From Fibrobacter succinogenes (GTDB taxonomy: Bacteria > Fibrobacterota > Fibrobacteria > Fibrobacterales > Fibrobacteraceae), in NCBI GenBank assembly GCA_902761355.1, contig CACWJY010000002.1, forward strand, positions 88,233 to 152,232: DNA of 64,000 nucleotides, given 5' to 3'. Below the pieces are notes generated by a model that saw only the letters and a program-made list of their open reading frames with translations, searched no databases and was not told the origin of the DNA. Position numbers and translations under genes: made by a program. Below, piece after piece: positions 15,520 to 24,055 of the stretch. Each line of letters starts with the position of its first letter. The stretch's first letter is position 1.

Positions 15520-16665
15520 ATGAACGAATTTGATTCAATCATAGAGAAGCGCTGGTTCATGGGCAAGGGTCGCAAAATCAATTCTATCAGGGAATACGAT
15601 TCTTTCTCTATCGGCGGCACCAAAATTTTAATTATCGAAATCCGCTTTGAAACAGACGAATGTGATTTTTACGCCGTCATTCAAGACGAAAGCAAAATAG
15701 GCATGGTGCTAGCCGAATATTTCGGCAAAAAATTTTCACCCGAGATTCTGTTACACGCCAAACCCCTAAACGCCGAGCAAAGCAATTCGGCCTTTTACTT
15801 CAAAGGTGAATTCTTTTTCAAGCTATACCGACGTTTACAGGCCGGCGAACATCCCGAAGCAGAAATTTTGAAGCATTTAAGTCAAAAAGTTCTGCAGGGG
15901 TTCCCCAAAATCGCACCCGATTTTTACGGGGATTTCAGCTATACAAAATCCGGCATAAAGAACACTCTCGGAATTTTAGAAGAACATATTCCCGACGCCC
16001 AGAACGCATGGGATATTTTTACCGGAACTCAAAACGTTGACGAAAAATTCTACAAGAACGGGGCCATGCAACTAGGGCGTACCACCGCCATCATGCACAA
16101 GGCGCTTAAGGATTTAGATGGTTCCGCACCGCATGCAGAAGAGGTTCCATACGACAAGCTAATCACGCTTTTAAAAGCAAACCGGCGCGAAGACTTGTTG
16201 CCTCGTGTAGAAGAATTAAAGCGTCAAAGCCAAGCAAGCGATTGCAAAGAAAAATGCGCAAAACTTGCTCCGCAGCGCATTCACGGAGACTATCATCTAG
16301 GTCAATTACTTTATAAAGACGGTAAATTCATCGTTCTAGACTTCGAGGGAGAACCCACCCGCACTCTCGAATACAGGCGTCGCCTGCGCTCCCCCGCGGC
16401 AGACATAGCCGGCATGCTCCGCAGTTTCGCATACGCCAGCGCCGTACGGCAAAACAACGAAGGTAAAAGTTTCCCCACCGACTTCGAGCAAATCACCGTC
16501 GAGGCATTCTTGCAAGGCTACAGCGAAGAAAGCGGCATTCCCGTTCCGCAGTTAAAAGAAGAGGCCTCGCCCTATATTCTAGGGAAGGCCATCTACGAAG
16601 CTTGTTACGAACTGGAATACAGACCCGACTGGTTCTGGATTCCAGAAAAAGCCTTAAAGAATTAA
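15520..16665 (+). CDS. mak: Maltokinase (maltose to maltose-1-phosphate)
   Basis: A 381-residue aminoglycoside-phosphotransferase-fold kinase that matches maltokinase (Mak/Pep2). The catalytic loop is RIHGDYHLGQLLY (His255, Asp257), the metal-binding string is VLDFEGEPTRTLEYRRR (Asp274, Glu276), and RSPAADIAGMLRSFAYA is a maltokinase signature. Residues 9-19 (EKRWFMGKGRK) match the N-terminal cap of the family. It is shorter than the roughly 450-residue mycobacterial enzyme. Its product is the donor for GlgE, encoded 9 kb away on the other strand; no trehalose synthase (TreS) is seen, so maltose may come from MalQ or GH13 action. Its end overlaps the convergent queA gene by 12 bp. Confidence 0.88.
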   Translation: MNEFDSIIEKRWFMGKGRKINSIREYDSFSIGGTKILIIEIRFETDECDFYAVIQDESKIGMVLAEYFGKKFSPEILLHAKPLNAEQSNSAFYFKGEFFFKLYRRLQAGEHPEAEILKHLSQKVLQGFPKIAPDFYGDFSYTKSGIKNTLGILEEHIPDAQNAWDIFTGTQNVDEKFYKNGAMQLGRTTAIMHKALKDLDGSAPHAEEVPYDKLITLLKANRREDLLPRVEELKRQSQASDCKEKCAKLAPQRIHGDYHLGQLLYKDGKFIVLDFEGEPTRTLEYRRRLRSPAADIAGMLRSFAYASAVRQNNEGKSFPTDFEQITVEAFLQGYSEESGIPVPQLKEEASPYILGKAIYEACYELEYRPDWFWIPEKALKN

Positions 16666-17700
16666 CATTCCATCGCCATAACTGAAAAGTTTCATCTTAT
16701 TTTCGACGGCCATCTTATAGGCCTCGAGAGTATTTTCACGGCCATAGAAGGCAGACACCAGCAAGATGAGCGAACTTTTCGGCCAATGGAAATTGGTCAA
16801 CAAGCCATCGACAATCTTATAACGGTAACCAGGATAAAAGAACGCATAAGTAACGCCCTTCTGAGCCTTCACGATTCCGTTTGCATCGGCAATCGTTTCA
16901 ACAACGCGGGTGCTCGTGGTGCCAACCGTTACAATACGGCCTCCATCACGTTTGGCCTTGTTGATGATTTCGGCATTTTCCTTGGTGAGCTCGTAATGTT
17001 CACCGTGCATCTTGTGCTGCGTAAAGTCTTCGACCGAGATATTTTGGAATGTACCCGGCCCCACATGCAACGTAACTTCAGCAACGTACACACCTTTCGC
17101 CTTTAGTGCATCAAGCATTTCTTCGCTAAAATGCAGGCTTGCCGTCGGAGCTGCCACCGCACCAGAATATTTCGCAAAAATCGTCTGATAGGCTTTTTTA
17201 TCGTCCTCGTCGTCAGGGCGATCAATATAAGGCGGCAGCGGCACGTGACCTTCGCGGTTCATGACCGCTTCAAGTTCCACCGGAGTCACCGCAAAGCGAA
17301 GCACTCGAGCCCCGTCTTCCTTAATATCTTCGACAACGGTCTTAACGCCAGCGATTTCAAGTTCGCGACCAATTTTAAAAGCCTTGCCAGGCCGTACCTG
17401 AGCCTCGTAGCGGGCGGAACCGTCTTCGGCAGGAATCAGTGCCTGAACCAGGAGCGTTTCTACTTCGCCGCCATGCAACGTGTGACCATAAAGGCGAGCC
17501 GGAATCACCTTGGTATTATTCACGACCAAACAATCACCGGCGCGGAACAAGTCAACAATTTCAGGAGCCTTGAGAATACGGCGTTCTCCGCCATCCTTGG
17601 GGCAATGCAAAATACGAGTTTTTCCCTTGCCCGCCGTGCGGCTAGCAATCAGTTCCTTGGGAAATTCAAAATTATAGTCAGAAAGATTATGGGTTTCCAT
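16654..17700 (-). CDS. queA: S-adenosylmethionine:tRNA ribosyltransferase-isomerase
   Basis: QueA transfers and isomerises the ribosyl part of SAM onto 7-aminomethyl-7-deazaguanine in tRNA, forming epoxyqueuosine. The 348-residue protein has the family strings LSDYNFEFPKELIA (near the start), DCLVVNNTKVIPARLYG, APTASLHFSEEM, LHVGPGTFQNI, HKMHGEHYEL and TNFHWPKSSLILLVSAF. Size and order match the single-domain family. The ATG at 17700 lies 1 nt after the WYL regulator stop; an ATG at 17709 is also in frame but would overlap. It is co-transcribed with the WYL gene by spacing. Confidence 0.95.
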   Translation of the reverse strand: METHNLSDYNFEFPKELIASRTAGKGKTRILHCPKDGGERRILKAPEIVDLFRAGDCLVVNNTKVIPARLYGHTLHGGEVETLLVQALIPAEDGSARYEAQVRPGKAFKIGRELEIAGVKTVVEDIKEDGARVLRFAVTPVELEAVMNREGHVPLPPYIDRPDDEDDKKAYQTIFAKYSGAVAAPTASLHFSEEMLDALKAKGVYVAEVTLHVGPGTFQNISVEDFTQHKMHGEHYELTKENAEIINKAKRDGGRIVTVGTTSTRVVETIADANGIVKAQKGVTYAFFYPGYRYKIVDGLLTNFHWPKSSLILLVSAFYGRENTLEAYKMAVENKMKLFSYGDGMLIL

Positions 17701-17701
17701 C

Positions 17702-18691
17702 TTAGGCATCTATCTCAGACAAGGCTTTTTTCAGCATCTGTTTTACATCTTCTTTAAGCGAAGCCGGCTTCAAAATGCGGACATCCGTCGCAACCCCCAT
17801 TAACCAGGTCTTAAAATCCGGCGTTATGCGGAGTTTCATATCGACAATCATATTTTTATTCTTGTCGTAGCGCTTTACAATTTCAGGATTGAAATGCGAA
17901 CGTTCAAACTGCGTTTGCAGCCACTTAGACTGAGCCTTAATTTCTATAGAAACGTCCTCGGGCTTGTCATTCGTCGTAAACTTTCCAAAGGCATACTTGT
18001 AATGCGTTGCCGCATCAAAAATAAACTTAGGCATCGCATGGTTCGTTTCTTGCACGTTCTTAATCTGTTCAAAAAGGTAATTCTTGAAAATCTGATTACC
18101 CTTTTCATCTTCTTCACCTGCAATCAAGTACAAGGTATCCACACGCATAATCACCTTGACCGGATTTACTTCCTTGATTTCTTCAGAAATTCCGGAATGT
18201 TCCGTCGAATGACAATACTGAATCTTGACCGCGAAACCTTCGTGTATAGCCTTGAGTACACGATTCACCATGGTATCTTGCAGTTTGTTATCACTAAAGG
18301 GGCCGTAATCCAGCACATAGTCCGGGTCCGTCGAAATCGCTTCGGGTTTAAAATCTTCTGGATTGGTGATTTGCATGGCCTTAATCACCTTGTCAAGAAG
18401 CTTGGTCGTCTTGATTTCTGGCGCTGAAGTCACAGACAAATTTTTCTTTATCTTTTCAAGTTGCTTAACCACATCCTGGTTAAAATTCGCTTCTTTATCC
18501 GTTTGAATGATATAGAAGGTTTCGCCATTTTCCTTAAACTTACGAAGGCCACAATTTTCAGCACCAATGACTTCAAGATGGCGGAATATGGTACGCGGCC
18601 CACACCCCATCAAGTTAGCAAGACTATTTACAGTCTGCTTCACTTTCAACTTGCTCTTAATGGCATTGATTTTTTCATAACTAGTTGCCAT
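17702..18691 (-). CDS. WYL-domain transcriptional regulator
   Basis: A 329-residue regulator of the YafY type. Residues 1-60 form a winged helix-turn-helix (VNSLANLMGCGPRTIFRHLEVI), the middle (about 145-225) holds the WYL ligand-binding domain (AVKIQYCHSTEHSG, VNPVKVIMRVDTLYLIAG), and the end (about 250-329) is the WCX extension (TPDFKTWLMGVATDVRILKP). WYL proteins respond to small ligands or nucleic acids and often control stress, defence or DNA-repair genes. The ATG at 18691 has a strong GGAGG 5-6 nt upstream. The target is unknown; it precedes queA by 1 nt but may have a distant regulon. No defence genes are nearby. Confidence 0.85.
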   Translation of the reverse strand: MATSYEKINAIKSKLKVKQTVNSLANLMGCGPRTIFRHLEVIGAENCGLRKFKENGETFYIIQTDKEANFNQDVVKQLEKIKKNLSVTSAPEIKTTKLLDKVIKAMQITNPEDFKPEAISTDPDYVLDYGPFSDNKLQDTMVNRVLKAIHEGFAVKIQYCHSTEHSGISEEIKEVNPVKVIMRVDTLYLIAGEEDEKGNQIFKNYLFEQIKNVQETNHAMPKFIFDAATHYKYAFGKFTTNDKPEDVSIEIKAQSKWLQTQFERSHFNPEIVKRYDKNKNMIVDMKLRITPDFKTWLMGVATDVRILKPASLKEDVKQMLKKALSEIDA

Positions 18692-18700
18692 AGGTACCTC

Positions 18701-19939
18701 CTATGAAAATCTTAAGCGGTTTTCGACAGCGGTTGTCTTGACCTTTTTTAATAGCGTAAACAAAGCCAGCTGTTTTTGGAAAGTCGACTGAACGTGACCT
18801 TCCAACAAAAATTTTCGATTATTACAAGAAACCCGAATGAAGGACCCCTGCAAAAGAGCATTCGTCGCAAGTTCCGCTTCCACCTTCTTGCAAATATCAA
18901 CATTCATCGGGTCCAAAAGTTCCGTCACCAAGCAAACCAAATCCCTAACACCGGGGATTTCGGCCAAGCGATTTTCAATATCCTTTGGACGTTCATTTTC
19001 GTAACACGAAGCCTGCACTTGGACCTTGCCGCCAGAAACGCCAACTTGATAGTCAAACAAGGATGTTCCAGGAGTTTCAAGTACCTCGTAAACCGCTTTT
19101 GCAATTTCGGTATCCGTCATAAACGGAGACACTTGAATCTTAGTAAAATCGACACAGCCACGAACCTTGGGGAGGGCATTTACACAGCCTTCTATAGCTC
19201 GCTGTATAGACAGGTTCTTTACCAAGCCTTTTAAATAGACAATTCCTTGTCCCACTTCAACAGAAATCTTGTCGACATCTTCTGGGAACACCTGGGCCAA
19301 TTTACCCTGAACCACTGCGCACAACTTATCATTAGGCAGATTCTGCACTAACGGCGGAAGTGTAATAAAGACCAGCGTATTGTCCTTTAACAAAACAGCC
19401 AACTTGTCTTTTTCGCCGTCATTTACAAAACCAACGGCTATACCGAATTGGTCGCGAATTGCATGATAAACAAAATCGCCCAATAATGTCTGCGCACTCT
19501 GTGCAGGCAACAAACGGTAACCGCCCGGAGCCTCTTCGACATCCACATTGGTCTTGGGCAATTCCATTTTCTGTTCTGAGGCTCCGTCATAATTAACGAC
19601 AATCACCTCTTTTTCCGGCCCCTGGAAAATACTCTTGACAACACCCGGTTTGGGAGCGCCCTTAAAATAAATCCAGTTTCCCGCAACAATACGATTGAAC
19701 CCATAAATCTTGGTATAATCCTGATTTACGCAATCTCGTCTACAAAAGACAAACTCGTGAGAAAAAGCCACGAACATCGTACTGCAGGCATCGCAACAAC
19801 AAAGCAATGGAATATGAGGGTCCATTCCCCCAAAGGTCGAATATGGCTCATGGGCATAAATGCCGTGTTCCGTCACCTTCTGGCAACGGCGGCAAAAAAG
19901 CCTTTGAGAATACAGCCTATAGGGGAATTGAGAACGCAT
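18701..19939 (-). CDS. Zinc-ribbon protein with BON-like domains
   Basis: A 412-residue protein without signal peptide. The N-terminal 70 residues hold a cysteine-rich knuckle: CRRC (16-19), CCCDAC (47-52) and CRRDC (66-70), likely a zinc-binding ribbon. Residues 75-160 look like a small beta domain (GNWIYFKGAPKPGVVKSI). From about residue 200 there are about three BON-like units, each with the pattern of a predicted helix followed by a GIVYLKGLV or GKVQVQASC-type strand pair. BON domains usually bind phospholipid surfaces in the periplasm, so a cytoplasmic protein joining them to a zinc ribbon is unusual. The neighbour on the same strand is the WYL gene (9-bp gap). Function unknown. Confidence 0.65.
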   Translation of the reverse strand: MRSQFPYRLYSQRLFCRRCQKVTEHGIYAHEPYSTFGGMDPHIPLLCCCDACSTMFVAFSHEFVFCRRDCVNQDYTKIYGFNRIVAGNWIYFKGAPKPGVVKSIFQGPEKEVIVVNYDGASEQKMELPKTNVDVEEAPGGYRLLPAQSAQTLLGDFVYHAIRDQFGIAVGFVNDGEKDKLAVLLKDNTLVFITLPPLVQNLPNDKLCAVVQGKLAQVFPEDVDKISVEVGQGIVYLKGLVKNLSIQRAIEGCVNALPKVRGCVDFTKIQVSPFMTDTEIAKAVYEVLETPGTSLFDYQVGVSGGKVQVQASCYENERPKDIENRLAEIPGVRDLVCLVTELLDPMNVDICKKVEAELATNALLQGSFIRVSCNNRKFLLEGHVQSTFQKQLALFTLLKKVKTTAVENRLRFS

Positions 19940-19976
19940 GACTAATTTGGATTTCGAAATTCAGAGTTCGGAATCA

Positions 19977-21449
19977 TTACCCCATCAGCGGGAGAGCAAC
20001 GTCGATACGGCGGAGCACCTCTTCCTTACCGATGAGTTCGAACATTTCCCACAGGCCAGGGCCAGCGGTAACACCGGACACGGCGAGACGCGGAGCACCG
20101 ACGAGTTCACCAACCTTGTGACCGCAACGTTCGGCGAGGTCATAGAAACCCTTTTCGATGACCGGAGTCTTGAAGTCTTCAATGGAAGCAAGCATGTCAC
20201 GCACGAGCGTGGCGACTTCCTTGGAACCTTCACCAAAGTGCTTCTTGGCACCCTTTTCGTCGTAGGTGGTCGGAGCCACAAAGAAGTACACGGCCATATC
20301 GGCCAAGTCCTGCACAAAGTGGGCGCGCGGCTTGAGCTGCTTCACGATTTCGTCGAGGCGAGCTTCCGGTTCGTTGGAGAGGTCGATGCCCTTGGCAACG
20401 AGGCCTTCCTTCATGATACCCTTGAGCATACCGTCATCGCACATGTGGATGTGCTGGCCGTTCATCCACTGGAGCTTCTTCTCGTCAAAACTTGCGGACT
20501 TCGGGTTGATGCGTTCGAGCGTAAAGCTTTCGACCATTTCCTTGATGGTCATGACTTCACGGTCGTCACCCGGGTTCCAGCCGAGGAGAGCGAGGTAGTT
20601 CACGAGCGTTTCGGGCAGGTAGCCGAGGTCGCGGAAGTCGCCCACAGAGGCTGCACCCTTGCGCTTGGAAAGCTTACCGCCGTTCTTGTCGAGAATCACC
20701 GGCAGGTGGCACCATACGGGCGGCTGCCAGCCAAAGGCCTTATACAAGAGTTCATGCTTCGGCGTGGAGCTGATCCATTCGTCGCCACGGAGCACGTGAG
20801 TCGTCCCCATCAGGTGATCATCCACGACGCTTGCAAAGTGGTAGGTCGGGTAACCGTCGCGCTTGATGAGCACGAGGTCGTCCAGAAGTTCGTTCTGGTA
20901 GCTGATGTGACCGCGAATCATATCGTCGAATTCAGTCACACCGGTTTCAGGCACCTTGAAGCGGATCACGGCCTTTTCGCCAGCGGCAATGCGAGCTTCG
21001 GCTTCTTCGCGGCTAATATTACGGCAGTGACGGTCGTAACCGGTCACCGGCACATGAGACTTTTCCTGTTCGGCACGGACTTCCTGCAGACGTTCTTCGG
21101 TGCAGAAGCAGTAATAGGCGCAACCGGCATCCAGAAGTTTCTTGATTTCGCGATGGTAAATATCGAGGCGTTCACTCTGGAAATACGGACCGCAATCGCC
21201 TTCGCAACCCGGACCTTCGTCCCACTGGAGACCGAGCCACTTGAGGTCACGCATCAAATCGTGCAGAGCCGTTTCGTTATAACGCTTACGGTCGGTATCT
21301 TCGATACGCAGGTAGAACGTACCGCCCATGTGTTTTGCAAAAAAGTAGTTGTAGATTGCGGTACGCGCACCGCCCACATGCAGATACCCCGTCGGGCTCG
21401 GGGCAAAACGGACGCGGACAGGACGGTTAGAATTGCAATTTTCGCACAT
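19977..21449 (-). CDS. gltX: Glutamyl-tRNA synthetase
   Basis: A 490-residue class I synthetase that charges tRNA-Glu (and tRNA-Gln where the amidotransferase route is used). The HIGH-type motif is in RFAPSPTGYLHVGGART near residues 14-30, RIEDTDRKR follows near 50, and the KMSKS-type motif is KLSKRKGAASV near 255. The C-terminal part is the helical anticodon-binding domain. The ATG at 21449 has GAGG 6 nt upstream. A long open frame on the opposite strand is a by-product of its codon use, not a gene. It is monocistronic in appearance. Confidence 0.96.
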   Translation of the reverse strand: MCENCNSNRPVRVRFAPSPTGYLHVGGARTAIYNYFFAKHMGGTFYLRIEDTDRKRYNETALHDLMRDLKWLGLQWDEGPGCEGDCGPYFQSERLDIYHREIKKLLDAGCAYYCFCTEERLQEVRAEQEKSHVPVTGYDRHCRNISREEAEARIAAGEKAVIRFKVPETGVTEFDDMIRGHISYQNELLDDLVLIKRDGYPTYHFASVVDDHLMGTTHVLRGDEWISSTPKHELLYKAFGWQPPVWCHLPVILDKNGGKLSKRKGAASVGDFRDLGYLPETLVNYLALLGWNPGDDREVMTIKEMVESFTLERINPKSASFDEKKLQWMNGQHIHMCDDGMLKGIMKEGLVAKGIDLSNEPEARLDEIVKQLKPRAHFVQDLADMAVYFFVAPTTYDEKGAKKHFGEGSKEVATLVRDMLASIEDFKTPVIEKGFYDLAERCGHKVGELVGAPRLAVSGVTAGPGLWEMFELIGKEEVLRRIDVALPLMG

Positions 21450-21490
21450 AATTTCCTCTTTTGTTTATTCCGTGTCAAAAAATAGCAATT

Positions 21491-21519
21491 TAAAAAGTCC
21501 CCTTCATAAAGAAGAGGAC
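21491..21519 (-). terminator. Intrinsic terminator after the GGDEF gene
   Basis: On the minus strand, GTCCTCTTC and GAAGGGGAC pair over 9 positions (one T-G) around TTTAT and are followed by TTTTTAAATT. It lies 25 bp past the GGDEF-protein stop and before gltX. Confidence 0.75.
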
Positions 21520-21544
21520 ATACAGCCGTTTAATACCACTGTTT

Positions 21545-22678
21545 CTATACAGCCCGCTTTTCTTCGTACATCATTCTGTCTGCATTAACGACACTTTCTT
21601 TAAAGCTAGACGGTTTTCCATCCCATTCGGCATAGCCAATACTTGCTTCGACAGAATAATACTGTGTTCCCTTTCGATTCTGGATTTGTTCGCGCAAACA
21701 TTCCTGAATCATCCGAACAATAAATCCAGGCATATCCGTAGGCACAACCATCAGAAATTCATCTCCACCGTAGCGGCACAAGAATACTGATTTACCCAAG
21801 CGGTCACAAGCTTTTTTGAGAGCGTTTGAAACGAGCACCAGAGCCTTATCCCCCTCGACATGTCCATAGGTATCGTTAATTTGCTTAAAATGGTCTACAT
21901 CAACCATGATTACATAATAATCTTTAAATTCTCGCGACTGCTGCAAATAACGTTCCAACTGATTACGGTTGTTCAAAGATGTCAACGTATCTGTAGATAT
22001 CAAAAGATTCTGCAAATTCAAATAGACAAACAGAATGATTAAAGTACACCAGAAGCAAAACACCGGCATTGTCATAGAAAAGAACAGTTGGATAATTCCC
22101 GCGACAATACAGCCAGGAGTATAGCTAGCCACAATTAAATACGTCTTTAAATTCTTTCGATTCTCTACTTTTAAGCCTCGTATTAGACAACGAAGCGTCA
22201 CGGTCATGATGTACACAAACGGAATAACCATCATAACAACGTAATAAAGAAATTTCGGTTCCAAATTTTTGTCTAACCAAAAATTCGGCATCAACACGAA
22301 CGAAACCAGCAACAGAACGGCTTCAATAAAGATTGGTATTCGTAATTTTGTCTGTAACTTATGGATTTGCGTACGAGTCATTTCTGGCCGAGTACTAATC
22401 TCCGCAAAAACAAAGCAACTATAGAACAAGAACGATATAATCAGTGCATTTGAATAATTTACAGCTAAAATCGAAATCGTATTCTTCGGTATGAGTCCAT
22501 CATTCACCAGCGCCCAAGCCGAATCACTCAAAAAGTAGAGGATATGCCACAGCACTAGCTTATAGAACAGCGAGAATTTCAGCTGCGGAGTTGGAAGCAT
22601 CTTGATGCTATACAGAAGAAGCATCAGAACACAGGCACACCCTATATTGACTTCTGTATAAGAAACAAATACACTCAT
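21545..22678 (-). CDS. Membrane-bound GGDEF diguanylate cyclase
   Basis: A 377-residue inner-membrane protein. The first 200 residues hold about six hydrophobic segments (for example CACVLMLLLYSIKML and ALIISFLFYSCFVFA), a MASE-like sensor region. The GGDEF domain follows (about 215-377): DTLTSLNNRNQLERYL, VDVDHFKQINDTYGHVEGD and the intact active-site loop RYGGDEFLMV, so it should make c-di-GMP from GTP. The product-inhibition RxxD motif before GGDEF is not present. The ATG at 22678 was chosen because TATATT lies 9 nt upstream; an ATG at 22696 is in frame. It is divergent from the NUDIX gene and followed by a terminator. Confidence 0.88.
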   Translation of the reverse strand: MSVFVSYTEVNIGCACVLMLLLYSIKMLPTPQLKFSLFYKLVLWHILYFLSDSAWALVNDGLIPKNTISILAVNYSNALIISFLFYSCFVFAEISTRPEMTRTQIHKLQTKLRIPIFIEAVLLLVSFVLMPNFWLDKNLEPKFLYYVVMMVIPFVYIMTVTLRCLIRGLKVENRKNLKTYLIVASYTPGCIVAGIIQLFFSMTMPVFCFWCTLIILFVYLNLQNLLISTDTLTSLNNRNQLERYLQQSREFKDYYVIMVDVDHFKQINDTYGHVEGDKALVLVSNALKKACDRLGKSVFLCRYGGDEFLMVVPTDMPGFIVRMIQECLREQIQNRKGTQYYSVEASIGYAEWDGKPSSFKESVVNADRMMYEEKRAV

Positions 22679-22735
22679 ACTACAGAAAATATACATTTTT
22701 CTGTAAAATGGTCAAATTTTTCTAAATTAACGGGC

Positions 22736-23284
22736 ATGAAACCCTGGAAACTGCTGGATTCAAAATATCTCGTTGATGCCCCCTGGCTAAAAGTCGCTAA
22801 AGAAACCTGCGAACTGCCCAATGGCAAGGTGATAGATGATTTCTATACCCTATGGCAGCCGGACTGGGTCCTTATCCTGGCCCGCACCACCGATGGCAAA
22901 TGGGTCATGACAGAGCAATACCGCCATGGGACCGGAAAAATTGCATTGGAATTCCCTGCCGGAATCATTGACAAAGGCGAAACACCAGAACAGGCAGCCC
23001 TCAGAGAACTACAAGAAGAAGTCGCATTCCGTGGCTCTGCCGACAAAGTCACTTACCTTGGCACTTTTCCCGTAAACCCGGACAGGCACCGTGGCAAATT
23101 TCATGTGGTTTTCATTGACGACGTCAAAAAAGGCGGAAGCACGCATTTTGACAGCACCGAAGACATCGAAAGCCTGTTGCTAAGCGACGACGAGCTACAA
23201 GCAAAAATGGTTGACGGCACCTTTAATCACCCGCTCCAAATGGCGGGGTATTTAAAGTATAAATTGCAGAAACGCACGATGTAA
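22736..23284 (+). CDS. NUDIX hydrolase (ADP-ribose pyrophosphatase-like)
   Basis: A 182-residue NUDIX enzyme. The NUDIX box is intact: GIIDKGETPEQAALRELQEE, with the Gly, REL and EE metal-binding residues in register, followed by VAFRGSADKVTYLGTFPVNP. The N-terminal beta domain (WLKVAKETCELPNGKVIDDF) and the overall size are those of ADP-sugar pyrophosphatases (NudF type). The ATG at 22736 has no ribosome binding site; TAAATT 7 nt upstream suggests a leaderless message. Its 3' end overlaps the convergent trmO gene by 33 bp. The substrate is inferred from the family only. Confidence 0.88.
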   Translation: MKPWKLLDSKYLVDAPWLKVAKETCELPNGKVIDDFYTLWQPDWVLILARTTDGKWVMTEQYRHGTGKIALEFPAGIIDKGETPEQAALRELQEEVAFRGSADKVTYLGTFPVNPDRHRGKFHVVFIDDVKKGGSTHFDSTEDIESLLLSDDELQAKMVDGTFNHPLQMAGYLKYKLQKRTM

Positions 23285-24055
23285 ATCCTTGTCACCGTAC
23301 TTGTCTACGGCTCCAGGCATTAAATCTTCAGCAGAATATCCACTTGTAATTCGCAACAGCACAACCTTACGGGCTGATTCATCGTAGTTAAAATGGATAC
23401 GGAACGTTCGATAAGCAAGCACACCCGTACAGGCATTTTCGTCTACAGTCAAGCGGCGACGCGAACTGTCAAAGACATCTTTCGAAAAATTCCCGCGCGA
23501 AAGCTGCACCTGAGCAAAACTTTCCAGATCAAAATCGCTACGTTCGGCAATCCACTTGCTCTGCGTTGCAAAATTATCAGACATTTCGACAGACCATACA
23601 TCGCCGACCTGTTCTTCGACCCAACCCGCCCTGGCATCAGGAAAAGCATCAGCCATTGGGATATAAGGTTTGATATCTAAAATAGGCGTTTCATTCAGCA
23701 GGTCAGCCTCATCAACATACAGCGTCAGACCTTCTACTTTCAACAACCTAACGCAGCTGAGTCCAATCGGATTCGGTCGGTAGGGGCTGCGACTGGCAAA
23801 GGTTCCCACACGGTCCTTACCTTTGGGTGGCACCGGAGGCCTTGTCGTCGGGCGCCAGCCTTCATTTTCATGAAACTGGAAAATTACCCAGATGCGTTCA
23901 AAACCATCCAGATCGCGGAGCGCCATTTCAAAATTCTGTCCCGGTTTAAGTTCTATTCGCCCCGGATGCCCTGCAAAAAGACGCCCCTGTCGGGGAGCGT
24001 CATACTTATAAACAGCATCGCCGTAAAAAACGCCAATGGGGACAATCTTAAGCAT
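23252..24055 (-). CDS. trmO: tRNA t6A37 N6-methyltransferase
   Basis: TrmO methylates threonylcarbamoyl-adenosine at position 37 of certain tRNAs, using SAM. The 267-residue protein shows the family strings PRQGRLFAGHPGRIEL, FERIWVIFQFH, VGTFASRSPYRPNPIGLS and ETPILDIKPYIP in order, then the C-terminal small domain (TYSAEDL-like region near residue 245). The start ATG at 24055 overlaps the upstream lipoprotein stop as TAATG, so the two are translationally coupled or at least co-transcribed. Its end overlaps the convergent NUDIX gene. Confidence 0.92.
   Translation of the reverse strand: MLKIVPIGVFYGDAVYKYDAPRQGRLFAGHPGRIELKPGQNFEMALRDLDGFERIWVIFQFHENEGWRPTTRPPVPPKGKDRVGTFASRSPYRPNPIGLSCVRLLKVEGLTLYVDEADLLNETPILDIKPYIPMADAFPDARAGWVEEQVGDVWSVEMSDNFATQSKWIAERSDFDLESFAQVQLSRGNFSKDVFDSSRRRLTVDENACTGVLAYRTFRIHFNYDESARKVVLLRITSGYSAEDLMPGAVDKYGDKDLHRAFLQFIL

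Noticed and set aside
19938..21485. A 515-codon open frame on the plus strand opposite gltX
   Set aside because: It runs exactly antisense to a complete glutamyl-tRNA synthetase with all motifs; its protein has no recognisable domain and reflects codon bias.
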